From Polynucleobacter sp. AP-Titi-500A-B4 (GTDB lineage Bacteria > Pseudomonadota > Gammaproteobacteria > Burkholderiales > Burkholderiaceae), in NCBI RefSeq assembly GCF_018688095.1, contig NZ_CP061311.1:1-64000 (forward strand): a stretch of 64,000 nucleotides of DNA, written 5' to 3'. Numbering within the stretch: position 1 is the first letter of the stretch; each line of letters begins with the position of its first letter. Of the stretch, positions 56,194 to 63,723 are shown one piece after another. Under the pieces are notes generated by a model, which ran no database searches, was not told where the DNA came from, and saw only the letters and a list, made by a program, of their open reading frames with translations. Made by a program: the position numbers and the translations under genes.

Positions 56194-57402
56194 AAGGCAG
56201 ACAAAAATGGCAAAAGAAAAGTTCGAGCGGACAAAACCGCACGTAAACGTAGGCACCATCGGTCACGTTGACCACGGTAAAACCACATTGACAGCAGCAA
56301 TTGCAACCGTGCTCTCAAAAGCATTTGGTGGCGAAGCAAAAGCATACGATCAGATTGATGCTGCTCCAGAAGAAAAAGCACGTGGTATTACGATTAATAC
56401 AGCGCACGTTGAGTACGAGACTGCAAATCGTCACTACGCTCACGTTGACTGCCCAGGACATGCTGACTACGTGAAGAACATGATTACTGGTGCTGCTCAG
56501 ATGGACGGCGCAATTTTAGTTTGCTCTGCTGCTGACGGTCCAATGCCACAAACTCGTGAGCATATCCTCTTGGCGCGCCAAGTGGGTGTTCCTTACATCG
56601 TGGTGTTCTTGAACAAGTGCGACATGGTGGATGACGCTGAATTGCTCGAGTTAGTGGAAATGGAAGTTCGTGAACTTCTGTCTAAATACGACTTCCCAGG
56701 CGATGACACACCAATCGTTCAAGGTTCTGCTAAGTTAGCTCTTGAAGGCGACGAAGGCCCATTGGGCAAAGAAGCCATCATGAAATTGGCTGAAGCATTA
56801 GACACCTACATCCCAACTCCAGAGCGTGCCATTGATGGTGCGTTCTTGATGCCAGTAGAAGACGTGTTCTCGATCTCCGGTCGCGGTACTGTAGTTACCG
56901 GCCGTATCGAGCGCGGTATCGTTAAAGTAGGCGAAGAGATTGAAATCGTTGGTATCAAACCAACCCTCAAGACTACTTGTACTGGTGTTGAAATGTTCCG
57001 CAAATTGCTCGACCAAGGTCAAGCAGGCGATAACGTTGGTATCTTGTTACGCGGTACAAAGCGTGAAGAAGTTGAGCGCGGCCAAGTATTGGCTAAGCCA
57101 GGTTCAATCACCCCACATACTCACTTTACAGCCGAGGTTTACATCTTGGGTAAAGATGAAGGTGGTCGTCATACTCCATTCTTTAACAACTATCGTCCAC
57201 AGTTTTACTTCCGTACAACGGACGTAACAGGTTCAATCGAGTTGCCAAAAGATAAAGAAATGGTGATGCCTGGTGATAACGTCACGATTACCGTAAAACT
57301 CATCGCGCCAATCGCGATGGAAGAAGGTTTACGTTTTGCGATCCGTGAAGGTGGCCGTACTGTTGGCGCCGGCGTGGTTGCAAAGATTTTGGCTTAAGTA
57401 GT
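56194..57402 (+). repeat. tuf direct repeat, copy 2
   Basis: The second copy of the 1209-bp repeat, in direct orientation to 39367-40575. The block between the two copies holds tRNA-Trp, secE-nusG, rplKAJL, rpoBC and the rest of the str operon, so recombination between them would delete essential genes and is expected to be selected against. Confidence 0.95.
56207..57397 (+). CDS. tuf: Elongation factor Tu, copy 2
   Basis: The str-operon (tufA-type) copy of EF-Tu, with the same 396-residue sequence as the copy at 39380-40570, including GHVDHGKTTL, DCPGHADY and NKCD. The two genes differ by eye only at 57307 (G against T) and 57310 (A against T), both third codon positions. It lies 49 bases after fusA. 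A 12-bp stem hairpin follows within about 40 bases of the stop and separates it from rpsJ. Near-identity of the two genes, 16.8 kb apart, points to gene conversion. Confidence 0.98.
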   Translation: MAKEKFERTKPHVNVGTIGHVDHGKTTLTAAIATVLSKAFGGEAKAYDQIDAAPEEKARGITINTAHVEYETANRHYAHVDCPGHADYVKNMITGAAQMDGAILVCSAADGPMPQTREHILLARQVGVPYIVVFLNKCDMVDDAELLELVEMEVRELLSKYDFPGDDTPIVQGSAKLALEGDEGPLGKEAIMKLAEALDTYIPTPERAIDGAFLMPVEDVFSISGRGTVVTGRIERGIVKVGEEIEIVGIKPTLKTTCTGVEMFRKLLDQGQAGDNVGILLRGTKREEVERGQVLAKPGSITPHTHFTAEVYILGKDEGGRHTPFFNNYRPQFYFRTTDVTGSIELPKDKEMVMPGDNVTITVKLIAPIAMEEGLRFAIREGGRTVGAGVVAKILA

Positions 57403-57433
57403 AGAAGTAATTAATATTTAGCGGTTTGCTAAC

Positions 57434-57462
57434 CGGTGACATCAGTGCTGCTGATGTCACCG
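57434..57462 (+). terminator. Hairpin between tuf and rpsJ (terminator or attenuator)
   Basis: CGGTGACATCAG at 57434-57445 and CTGATGTCACCG at 57451-57462 form a perfect 12-bp stem with loop TGCTG. Only a short weak T run (CTCTTT) follows, so it may attenuate rather than stop transcription into rpsJ. Confidence 0.65.
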
Positions 57463-57513
57463 TGCTCTTTAGATGTATAACGTGGCAGCACCACACCGCT
57501 CTTTGGAATTAAT

Positions 57514-57825
57514 ATGCAAAACCAAAAAATTCGTATTCGTCTTAAAGCATTTGATTACCGTTTGATCGACCAGTCTGCAGCTGAAATCGTTGATACAGCT
57601 AAGCGTACTGGTGCGGTTGTTAAGGGGCCAGTACCTTTGCCAACCCGTATTGAGCGTTTTGATATCTTGCGTTCACCACACGTGAACAAGACCTCCCGTG
57701 ATCAATTAGAGATCCGTACCCATCTTCGTTTGATGGATATCGTTGATCCTACAGAGAAAACTGTGGATGCCTTGATGAAATTAGACCTTCCAGCAGGTGT
57801 GGACGTCGAAATTAAGTTGCAGTAA
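57514..57825 (+). CDS. rpsJ: 30S ribosomal protein S10
   Basis: S10 is part of the 30S head and also the NusE partner of NusB/NusG. The 103-residue protein starts QNQKIRIRLKAFDYRLIDQSAAEIVDTAKRTGAVVKGPVPLPT and has IERFDILRSPHVNKTSRDQLEIRTHLR near residues 46-72, as in the family, with the rRNA-binding loop between. It opens the S10 cluster. It is unusual in having 197 bases before rplC, with a promoter-like sequence in that gap. Confidence 0.98.
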   Translation: MQNQKIRIRLKAFDYRLIDQSAAEIVDTAKRTGAVVKGPVPLPTRIERFDILRSPHVNKTSRDQLEIRTHLRLMDIVDPTEKTVDALMKLDLPAGVDVEIKLQ

Positions 57826-57848
57826 TTTGTTGTTTCCGGTCTTTTTGC

Positions 57849-57877
57849 TTGTCAAGATCGGCATTTCGGGATAGAAT
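57849..57877 (+). promoter_or_regulatory. Promoter-like sequence in the rpsJ-rplC gap
   Basis: TTGTCA at 57849-57854 (5/6) and TAGAAT at 57872-57877 (5/6) are 17 bases apart. They lie about 145 bases before rplC. The bases after the -10 read CTAAGGCTTC, close to the AGAAGGCTTC after the TAGAAT before rplN. Confidence 0.6.
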
Positions 57878-58022
57878 CTAAGGCTTCGCTCAATTATTTG
57901 GGCGAAATTTTAGGCTTTATCAGCATTAAAAACGTTGTAAGTTATTGATTTAGAAGTACTTTTACTTGTAAATCACTTAAATTAATTTTGCCGACCAATC
58001 GAAGTCGGCGTGGAGCATGAAT

Positions 58023-58679
58023 ATGAGCTTAGGCTTAATCGGCCGCAAGGTCGGCATGACCCGTCTATTTACGGACGAAGGGGATTCAATCCCTGTAACC
58101 GTAATTGACGTGAGCGACAACAGAATCGCTCAAATCAAGACCCAGGCAACTGATGGCTATGATGCTATCCAGTTGGCACATGGCACACGTAGAGCTACTC
58201 GCGTTACCAAAGCAATGGCTGGTCACTTCGCCAAAGCAGGAGTGATGGCTGGTAACGGTCTCAACGAATTCCAATTAGACGCAGCAAAAATCGCAGAAAT
58301 GACACCAGGACAAGTAATTCCTGCTGACGCTGCTTTTACAGCTGGTCAAAAAGTGGACGTACAAGGCGTTTCAATCGGTAAAGGTTATGCCGGTACCATC
58401 AAGCGTTATCACTTCGCTTCTGGTCGTGCATCCCACGGTAACTCTAGATCACACAACGTACCAGGCTCTATCGGTATGGCGCAAGATCCAGGTCGTGTTT
58501 TCCCAGGTAAGCGCATGACTGGCCACCTTGGTGACGTTACCCGTACCGTACAAAATTTAGTCATCGCACGCATTGATGCAGAACGTAATCTCATCATGGT
58601 TAAAGGCGCTATTCCAGGCGCCCCAGGCGGTAAAGTTATTGTTACTCCAGCGGTGAAAACACCGTTGAAGAAGAAATAA
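58023..58679 (+). CDS. rplC: 50S ribosomal protein L3
   Basis: L3 binds near the 3' end of 23S rRNA and is an early assembly protein. The start at 58023 (MSLGLIGRKVGMTR, 218 residues) is preferred to the ATG at 58017, because GGAG is 7 bases before it but only 1 base before the upstream ATG. The protein has GTIKRYHFASGRASHGNSRSHN near residue 128, the conserved loop that reaches the peptidyl transferase centre and carries the methylated glutamine in E. coli. It is followed after 11 bases by rplD. Confidence 0.97.
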   Translation: MSLGLIGRKVGMTRLFTDEGDSIPVTVIDVSDNRIAQIKTQATDGYDAIQLAHGTRRATRVTKAMAGHFAKAGVMAGNGLNEFQLDAAKIAEMTPGQVIPADAAFTAGQKVDVQGVSIGKGYAGTIKRYHFASGRASHGNSRSHNVPGSIGMAQDPGRVFPGKRMTGHLGDVTRTVQNLVIARIDAERNLIMVKGAIPGAPGGKVIVTPAVKTPLKKK

Positions 58680-58690
58680 GGGGAGCGAAT

Positions 58691-59311
58691 ATGGAACTTA
58701 AGCTTCTCCAAGATAACGGTACTTTAGGTGCAGGCGTACAAGCTTCACCAGAAGTATTCGAGCGCGAATATAACGAAGCATTGGTACACCAAGTTGTAGT
58801 GGCTTACCAAGCAAATGCACGTAGCGGTAACCGTGCACAGAAAGACCGTGAGCAAGTTAAGCACACAACCAAGAAGCCTTGGCGTCAAAAAGGTACTGGT
58901 CGTGCACGTGCTGGTATGAGCTCTTCCCCGCTGTGGCGTGGAGGTGGTCGTATATTCCCGAATTCTCCAGAAGAGAATTTCAGCCAAAAAGTAAACAAGA
59001 AAATGTACCGCGCTGGTATGAGATCTATTTTGTCTCAGTTAGCACGCGAAGGCCGTTTGAATGTAGTTGATCAATTCAATCTTGATGCTCCAAAGACTAA
59101 AGTTTTAGCTGACAAAGTTAAAGCAATGGGCTTGGATTCAGTCTTGATCATCGTTGATCAGGTTAGCGAGAATTTGTTCTTGGCATCACGCAACCTGCAT
59201 AAGGTTGCTGTATGTGAGCCACAGCACGCTGATCCATTAGCTTTGGTGCAATACAAAAAAGTATTGGTAAGCAAAGCAGCGATCGCAAAAATTGAGGAGT
59301 TGCTGAAATGA
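58691..59311 (+). CDS. rplD: 50S ribosomal protein L4
   Basis: L4 lines the upper part of the exit tunnel and in E. coli represses the S10 operon. The 206-residue protein has NEALVHQVVVAYQANARSGNRAQKDR near residues 29-54, and the tunnel loop TTKKPWRQKGTGRARAGMSSSPLWRGGGRIF near 60-92, where macrolide-related changes occur; it reads as wild type. The C-terminal part is ordinary. It overlaps rplW by 4 bases. A role in repressing this operon cannot be seen from the sequence. Confidence 0.97.
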   Translation: MELKLLQDNGTLGAGVQASPEVFEREYNEALVHQVVVAYQANARSGNRAQKDREQVKHTTKKPWRQKGTGRARAGMSSSPLWRGGGRIFPNSPEENFSQKVNKKMYRAGMRSILSQLAREGRLNVVDQFNLDAPKTKVLADKVKAMGLDSVLIIVDQVSENLFLASRNLHKVAVCEPQHADPLALVQYKKVLVSKAAIAKIEELLK

Positions 59312-59622
59312 GCCAAGTCCGTAAAAACGATCACAACCTGATGAAGGTTCTGCTTGGTCCTGTTATCTCTGAAAAAGCCACTATGGTTGCAGAGAAAAAT
59401 GAACAAGTAGTTTTCCAAGTAGCTCGCGATGCAAACAAGAGCGATGTAAAACAAGCAGTTGAGTTGCTCTTTAAAGTGCAAGTTGACTCAGTTCAAATCG
59501 TGAATCAAAAGGGTAAGCCTAAGCGCTATGGCCGTTTTGAAGGTCGTCGTGACCACACTAAGAAGGCCTATGTGAATTTGAAACCAGGTCAAGAAATTAA
59601 CTTTGAAGCGGAGGCGAATTAA
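59308..59622 (+). CDS. rplW: 50S ribosomal protein L23
   Basis: L23 is at the tunnel exit and docks trigger factor and SRP. The 104-residue protein has DHNLMKVLLGPVISEKATMVAEKNEQVVFQVARDANKSDVKQAVELLFKVQV in outline from residue 8 to 59, with the SEKAT and VKQAVE segments, and the rRNA-binding loop VNQKGKPKRYGRFEGRRDHTKKAYV near 66-90. It starts within the last codons of rplD and is followed 2 bases later by rplB. Normal for the family. Confidence 0.97.
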   Translation: MSQVRKNDHNLMKVLLGPVISEKATMVAEKNEQVVFQVARDANKSDVKQAVELLFKVQVDSVQIVNQKGKPKRYGRFEGRRDHTKKAYVNLKPGQEINFEAEAN

Positions 59623-59624
59623 TC

Positions 59625-60455
59625 ATGCCTTTGATGAAAACAAAACCGACCTCACCAGGTCGTCGCTCAATGGTCAAGGTGGTCAACCCTGACCTCCATA
59701 AAGGCAAGCCTTTTGCACCATTGCTAGAGCCACAGTTTCAAAAAGCGGGCCGTAATAACAACGGTCACATCACTACCCGTCATAAAGGTGGTGGTCATAA
59801 GCATCACTATCGTGTTGTTGACTTCAAACGCAATGACAAAGATGGTATTCCTGCAAAAGTTGAGCGCTTGGAATATGACCCAAACCGCAGTGCAAATATT
59901 GCATTGATCGTGTTTGCGGATGGTGAGCGTCGCTACATTCCCGCTGCTAAAGGCATGACTGTTGGTCAAGCAATCATGAATGGTTCTGAAGCACCAATCA
60001 AATCTGGTAATAACTTGCCAATTCGCAATATTCCAGTTGGTAGCACCATTCACTGCGTTGAAATTCTCCCAGGCAAAGGTGCGCAAGTTGCACGTTCAGC
60101 TGGTGGTTCAGCAGTATTGCTAGCTCGTGAAGGCGTATACGCTCAAGTGCGTTTGCGCTCCGGTGAAGTTCGCCGTGTTTTGATTGAGTGCCGCGCCACT
60201 ATTGGTGAAGTTGGTAACGAAGAGCACAGCTTGCGTCAAATTGGTAAAGCAGGCGCAAATCGCTGGCGTGGTATTCGCCCAACCGTTCGCGGTGTGGCAA
60301 TGAACCCAGTAGATCACCCACACGGTGGTGGTGAAGGTAGAACTGGCGAAGGCCGTGTACCTGTATCTCCATGGGGCACTCCAACCAAAGGTTATCGCAC
60401 ACGTCGCAATAAGCGTACAACTTCGATGATCGTTCAACGTCGTCAAAAACGTTAA
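59625..60455 (+). CDS. rplB: 50S ribosomal protein L2
   Basis: L2 is one of the most conserved ribosomal proteins and is needed for subunit association and peptidyl transfer. The 276-residue protein has NNNGHITTRHKGGGHKHHYRVVDF near residues 43-65, the OB-like and SH3-like domains, and the C-terminal signature VAMNPVDHPHGGGEGRT near 224-240 containing the functionally important histidine. Length is normal (E. coli 273). It lies between rplW and rpsS in the S10 order. Confidence 0.98.
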   Translation: MPLMKTKPTSPGRRSMVKVVNPDLHKGKPFAPLLEPQFQKAGRNNNGHITTRHKGGGHKHHYRVVDFKRNDKDGIPAKVERLEYDPNRSANIALIVFADGERRYIPAAKGMTVGQAIMNGSEAPIKSGNNLPIRNIPVGSTIHCVEILPGKGAQVARSAGGSAVLLAREGVYAQVRLRSGEVRRVLIECRATIGEVGNEEHSLRQIGKAGANRWRGIRPTVRGVAMNPVDHPHGGGEGRTGEGRVPVSPWGTPTKGYRTRRNKRTTSMIVQRRQKR

Positions 60456-60474
60456 GCGATAAGGATAAATAGAT

Positions 60475-60753
60475 ATGACACGTTCAGCTAAAAAAGGCCC
60501 ATTCTGCGACGCCAGCTTAGTAAAAAAAGTTGAAGTTGCACAAGCCAACAAAGACAAAAAGCCGATCAAAACTTGGTCACGCCGTTCAACAATCCTCCCA
60601 GACTTTATTGGTCTGACGATTGCTGTACATAACGGTCGTCAACACGTTCCGGTTTATGTATCAGAAAACATGGTGGGTCATAAGTTAGGCGAATTTGCCT
60701 TGACCCGTACTTTCAAAGGTCACGCTGCTGACAAGAAAGTAACGAAGAAGTAA
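60475..60753 (+). CDS. rpsS: 30S ribosomal protein S19
   Basis: S19 is in the 30S head and binds 16S rRNA with S13. The 92-residue protein begins TRSAKKGPFCDASLVKKVEVAQ and has TWSRRSTILPDFIGLTIAVHNGRQHVPVYVSENMVGHKLGEFALTRTFKGHA near residues 33-83, almost as in E. coli. It is 19 bases after rplB and ends directly before the rplV ribosome site. The conservation leaves no doubt. Confidence 0.98.
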   Translation: MTRSAKKGPFCDASLVKKVEVAQANKDKKPIKTWSRRSTILPDFIGLTIAVHNGRQHVPVYVSENMVGHKLGEFALTRTFKGHAADKKVTKK

Positions 60754-60763
60754 GGGGATGATG

Positions 60764-61093
60764 ATGGAAGTTAAAGCTATTCACAAGGGTGCCCGCATTT
60801 CTGCGCAAAAGACACGTTTGGTCGCCGACCAAATTCGTGGTTTGCCGATTGCTCGCGCATTAAACATTTTGAACTTCAGCCCCAAGAAAGCTGCCTTCAT
60901 TGTGAAAAAAGTAGTTGAATCAGCGATTGCAAATGCTGAACACAATAAAGGTGCTGACATTGATGAGCTCAAGGTATCGGCGGTCATCGTTGATAAAGGC
61001 ACTTCCTTAAAGCGCTTCACTGCACGCGCTAAGGGTCGTGGCAATCAAATCGAAAAACAAACTTGTCACATTAGCGTGACCTTGAGTAACTAA
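60764..61093 (+). CDS. rplV: 50S ribosomal protein L22
   Basis: L22 spans the exit tunnel from the outside to its narrowest point. The start is ambiguous: three ATG codons in a row (60758, 60761, 60764) follow AAGGGG. I choose the third (109 residues, MEVKAIHKGARISAQKTRLVADQIRG), which best fits the ribosome site spacing and the family start. The tunnel loop and the closing TSLKRFTARAKGRGNQIEKQTCHISVTL are intact. It lies 10 bases after rpsS and 8 before rpsC. Confidence 0.95.
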   Translation: MEVKAIHKGARISAQKTRLVADQIRGLPIARALNILNFSPKKAAFIVKKVVESAIANAEHNKGADIDELKVSAVIVDKGTSLKRFTARAKGRGNQIEKQTCHISVTLSN

Positions 61094-61101
61094 GGAAAGA
61101 T

Positions 61102-61929
61102 ATGGGCCAAAAGATTAACCCCACCGGATTCCGACTCGCGGTAACGAAGAATTGGACATCACGTTGGTATGCAAACAATACTGACTTCGCAAAGATGCTG
61201 AAAGAGGACGTAGATGTCCGTAGCTATTTGAAGAAGAAGTTAAAGAATGCATCAGTAAGCAAAGTTGTGATTGAGCGTCCTGCTAAGAACGCGCGCATCA
61301 CTATTTATAGCTCACGTCCAGGCGTTGTCATCGGCAAAAAAGGCGAAGACATTGAAGTTCTCCGTCGTGAATTACAAAAGCGCATGGGTGTTCCAGTTCA
61401 TGTGAACATTGAAGAAATTCGTAAGCCAGAAGTTGACGCACAATTGATCGCTGACTCTATTACTCAACAGTTAGAGAAGCGCATTATGTTCCGTCGCGCT
61501 ATGAAGCGTGCAATGCAAAGCGCAATGCGTCTTGGCGCACAAGGCATCAAGATCATGTCTTCCGGTCGTTTGAACGGTGCAGAAATTGCCCGTCGCGAAT
61601 GGTACCGTGAAGGTCGTGTCCCACTTCATACATTGAAGGCTGATATTGATTACGCAACATCAGAAGCCGAAACAACATACGGCATCATCGGTGTAAAAGT
61701 TTGGGTTTATAAAGGCGATACATTGGGTCGTGGTGCAGAAGCTCAAGTAGCTGCTCCATCTGCTGAGCCAGCTGCCGAAGAAAAGAAAACTCGTCGTGCT
61801 CCAAGCAAAACAGCTGCTCGTAAACCAGCTGCTGGCGCTGACAAGCCATTAGTTGCTGCTAAGCCAGCAGTAAAGCGTGTGCGCAAGGTTGAAACACCTG
61901 CCGCAGATACGCAGAAGTCAGGAGAGTAA
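61102..61929 (+). CDS. rpsC: 30S ribosomal protein S3 with Ala/Lys-rich tail
   Basis: S3 lines the mRNA entry channel and has helicase activity with S4 and S5. The 275-residue protein has the KH domain with ARITIYSSRPGVVIGKKGEDIEVLR near residues 64-88 (GxxG as GKKG), and the C-terminal domain GIKIMSSGRLNGAEIARREWYREGRVPLHTLKADIDYA near 148-185. After residue 220 comes a tail of about 50 residues rich in Ala, Lys, Pro and Arg, longer than in E. coli S3 (233 residues). It is 2 bases before rplP. Confidence 0.97.
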   Translation: MGQKINPTGFRLAVTKNWTSRWYANNTDFAKMLKEDVDVRSYLKKKLKNASVSKVVIERPAKNARITIYSSRPGVVIGKKGEDIEVLRRELQKRMGVPVHVNIEEIRKPEVDAQLIADSITQQLEKRIMFRRAMKRAMQSAMRLGAQGIKIMSSGRLNGAEIARREWYREGRVPLHTLKADIDYATSEAETTYGIIGVKVWVYKGDTLGRGAEAQVAAPSAEPAAEEKKTRRAPSKTAARKPAAGADKPLVAAKPAVKRVRKVETPAADTQKSGE

Positions 61930-61931
61930 GC

Positions 61932-62345
61932 ATGCTACAACCAAAGCGTCGCAAGTATCGTAAGGAACAAAAAGGCCGTAACACTGGCGTGGCAACACGC
62001 GGTAGTTCTGTAGCCTTTGGTGACTTTGGATTGAAGGCCGTTGGCCGTGGTCGTTTGACTGCTCGTCAAATCGAGTCAGCACGTCGCGCAATGACCCGTC
62101 ACATTAAACGTGGTGGTCGTATCTGGATTCGTATTTTCCCAGATAAGCCAATTTCACAAAAACCTGCTGAAGTACGTATGGGTAATGGTAAAGGTAATCC
62201 AGAGTACTACGTAGCTGAAATCCAACCAGGCAAAGTGCTTTACGAGATGGACGGTGTTGATGAGCAATTGGCGCGCGAAGCTTTCAAGCTTGCTGCAGCT
62301 AAGTTGCCTTTACAGACCACTTTCGTGATTCGCCACTTAGGTTGA
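61932..62345 (+). CDS. rplP: 50S ribosomal protein L16
   Basis: L16 binds 23S rRNA near the A site and is needed late in 50S assembly. The 137-residue protein starts LQPKRRKYRKEQKGRNTGVATRGSSVAFGDFGLKA and has RHIKRGGRIWIRIFPDKPISQKPAEVRMGNGKGNPEYYVAEIQPGKVLYEMDGV near residues 56-107, with the arginine (within RMGNGKG) that E. coli hydroxylates nearby. The family layout is complete. The ORF ends just before the ribosome site of rpmC. Confidence 0.97.
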   Translation: MLQPKRRKYRKEQKGRNTGVATRGSSVAFGDFGLKAVGRGRLTARQIESARRAMTRHIKRGGRIWIRIFPDKPISQKPAEVRMGNGKGNPEYYVAEIQPGKVLYEMDGVDEQLAREAFKLAAAKLPLQTTFVIRHLG

Positions 62346-62359
62346 TCGGGATAGAGATT

Positions 62360-62554
62360 ATGAAAAATAAAGAATTAGCAGCCAAAGATCTGACTGCCTT
62401 GAATGCAGAATTGACAGAGCTCTTAAAGACCAACTTTAAGCTCCGTATGCAAAAGGGTACTCAGCAACTCACTAATACCAGCCAATTGGGTAAGACTAAG
62501 CGCGACATCGCTCGTGTAAAGACTTTTATTACCCAAAAGACTGCACAGAAATAA
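62360..62554 (+). CDS. rpmC: 50S ribosomal protein L29
   Basis: L29 is a small helical protein at the tunnel exit near L23. The start at 62360 (MKNKELAAKDLTALNAELTELLKTNFKLRMQ, 64 residues) follows GGGATAGAG; a longer reading from 62342 overlaps rplP and adds residues not seen in the family. The conserved LKTNFKLRMQKGTQQLTNTSQLGKTKRDIARVKT is present. It lies 14 bases after rplP and 12 before rpsQ. Confidence 0.95.
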   Translation: MKNKELAAKDLTALNAELTELLKTNFKLRMQKGTQQLTNTSQLGKTKRDIARVKTFITQKTAQK

Positions 62555-62566
62555 GGAAAAAGGGAT

Positions 62567-62836
62567 ATGACAGAGTTATCTAAACCCTTGCGCCGCACCC
62601 TTGTGGGCCGCGTTGTTAGCGACAAAATGCAAAAAACTGTGACGGTCTTAGTTGAGCGTCAAGTGAAGCATCCGGTGATTGGTAAGTACGTTGGCCAATC
62701 CAAAAAGTACCACGCTCATGACGAAGCTGGCACATACAAGATGGGTGATACTGTTGAAATTGCTGAATCTAAGCCAATTTCACGCACCAAATCTTGGGTT
62801 GTGACCCGTTTGGTTGAGGCTTCAAAGGGTATTTAA
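62567..62836 (+). CDS. rpsQ: 30S ribosomal protein S17
   Basis: S17 binds the 5' domain of 16S rRNA early in assembly. The 89-residue OB-fold protein has LRRTLVGRVVSDKMQKTVTVLVERQVKHPVIGKYVGQSKKYHAHDE near residues 8-53 and GDTVEIAESKPISRTKSWVVTRLVE near 60-84, the latter being the family signature. It is the last gene of the S10-type part; a 184-base gap with a promoter-like box follows before rplN. Confidence 0.97.
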   Translation: MTELSKPLRRTLVGRVVSDKMQKTVTVLVERQVKHPVIGKYVGQSKKYHAHDEAGTYKMGDTVEIAESKPISRTKSWVVTRLVEASKGI

Positions 62837-62866
62837 GGTATTTTTAAGGGATTTTGGCGAAGTTTC

Positions 62867-62896
62867 TTCCCAAATCCCTGTTTTACGTAGTAGAAT
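62867..62896 (+). promoter_or_regulatory. Promoter-like sequence before rplN
   Basis: TAGAAT at 62891-62896 (5/6 to the -10 consensus) with TTCCCA at 62867-62872 as a weak -35 at 18 bases. The gap from 62837 to 63020 has no gene. The AGAAGGCTTC following the -10 resembles the CTAAGGCTTC after the rplC box. This fits a separate start for the spc operon. Confidence 0.45.
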
Positions 62897-63020
62897 AGAA
62901 GGCTTCTCTGGTTTTATTGGAGAAGCAGTGTTTTTCATTAATTCCGGGTTTTAGCTTTCGTTAAAGCCCATAGACGGAACCAAGACTGTTTGCCTCTGGC
63001 CAATAAGTTGGGGATTAGAA

Positions 63021-63389
63021 ATGATACAAACCGAAAGTAGATTGCAGGTCGCCGATAACACAGGCGCCAGTGAAGTTTTGTGCATCAAGGTATTGGGCGG
63101 CTCTAAGCGTCGTTACGCCAGTATCGGTGATGTCATCAAAGTGACTGTAAAGTCCGCTGCTCCACGTGGCCGTGTAAAAAAAGGTGATATTTATAACGCT
63201 GTTGTTGTTAGAACAGCTAAGGGTGTTCGCCGTCCAGATGGTTCATTGATTAAGTTCGATGCAAACGCTGCGGTATTGCTCAACGCTAAGTTAGAGCCAA
63301 TTGGCACACGTATCTTCGGACCAGTTACACGCGAATTGCGTACTGAGAAGTTCATGAAGATCGTTTCTCTCGCCCCCGAAGTTATTTAA
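63021..63389 (+). CDS. rplN: 50S ribosomal protein L14
   Basis: L14 sits at the subunit interface and contacts 16S rRNA helix 14. The 122-residue protein has IQTESRLQVADNTGASEVLCIKVLGGSKRRYASIGDVIKVTVKSAAPRGRVKKGDIYNAVVVRT from residue 2 on, in outline, and ends KFMKIVSLAPEVI. Length is the usual 122 residues. It begins the spc-type part (rplN-rplX-rplE) after a 184-base gap. Confidence 0.98.
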   Translation: MIQTESRLQVADNTGASEVLCIKVLGGSKRRYASIGDVIKVTVKSAAPRGRVKKGDIYNAVVVRTAKGVRRPDGSLIKFDANAAVLLNAKLEPIGTRIFGPVTRELRTEKFMKIVSLAPEVI

Positions 63390-63398
63390 GAGGCTGAT

Positions 63399-63707
63399 AT
63401 GAAAAAGATTCGTAAAGGTGATTCCGTAGTTCTCTTGACTGGCCGCGATAAAGGCAAGCAAGGAACTGTTACAGCCGTTCTCGAGAACAAATTAGTGATC
63501 GAAGGCGTAAACATTTATAAAAAGAGCGTTAAGCCAAATCCAGCTGCCGGTGTTACTGGCGGCATGATTGACAAGACGATGCCTGTTCACATTTCTAATG
63601 TGGCTGTGGTTGACGGTAACGGCAAACCATCACGTGTTGGTATCAAACTCGTTGACGGTAAAAAGCAACGTTTCCTCAAAACCACTGGCGCGACATTAAG
63701 CGCATAA
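63399..63707 (+). CDS. rplX: 50S ribosomal protein L24
   Basis: L24 starts 50S assembly by binding the 5' end of 23S rRNA. The 102-residue protein has the KOW motif near its start, IRKGDSVVLLTGRDKGKQGTVTAVLENKLVIEGVNIYKKSVKPNP (residues 4-48, in outline), and the later VHISNVAVVDGNGKPSRVGIKL near 66-87. It is 9 bases after rplN and 16 before rplE, as in the spc operon. Confidence 0.97.
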   Translation: MKKIRKGDSVVLLTGRDKGKQGTVTAVLENKLVIEGVNIYKKSVKPNPAAGVTGGMIDKTMPVHISNVAVVDGNGKPSRVGIKLVDGKKQRFLKTTGATLSA

Positions 63708-63723
63708 GGGGCACGGAGAAATT

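Noticed and set aside
39380..57397. tuf duplication as an assembly artefact
   Set aside because: The copies have different, conserved flanks (tRNAs and secE; fusA and rpsJ) and two base differences, so they are two real genes.
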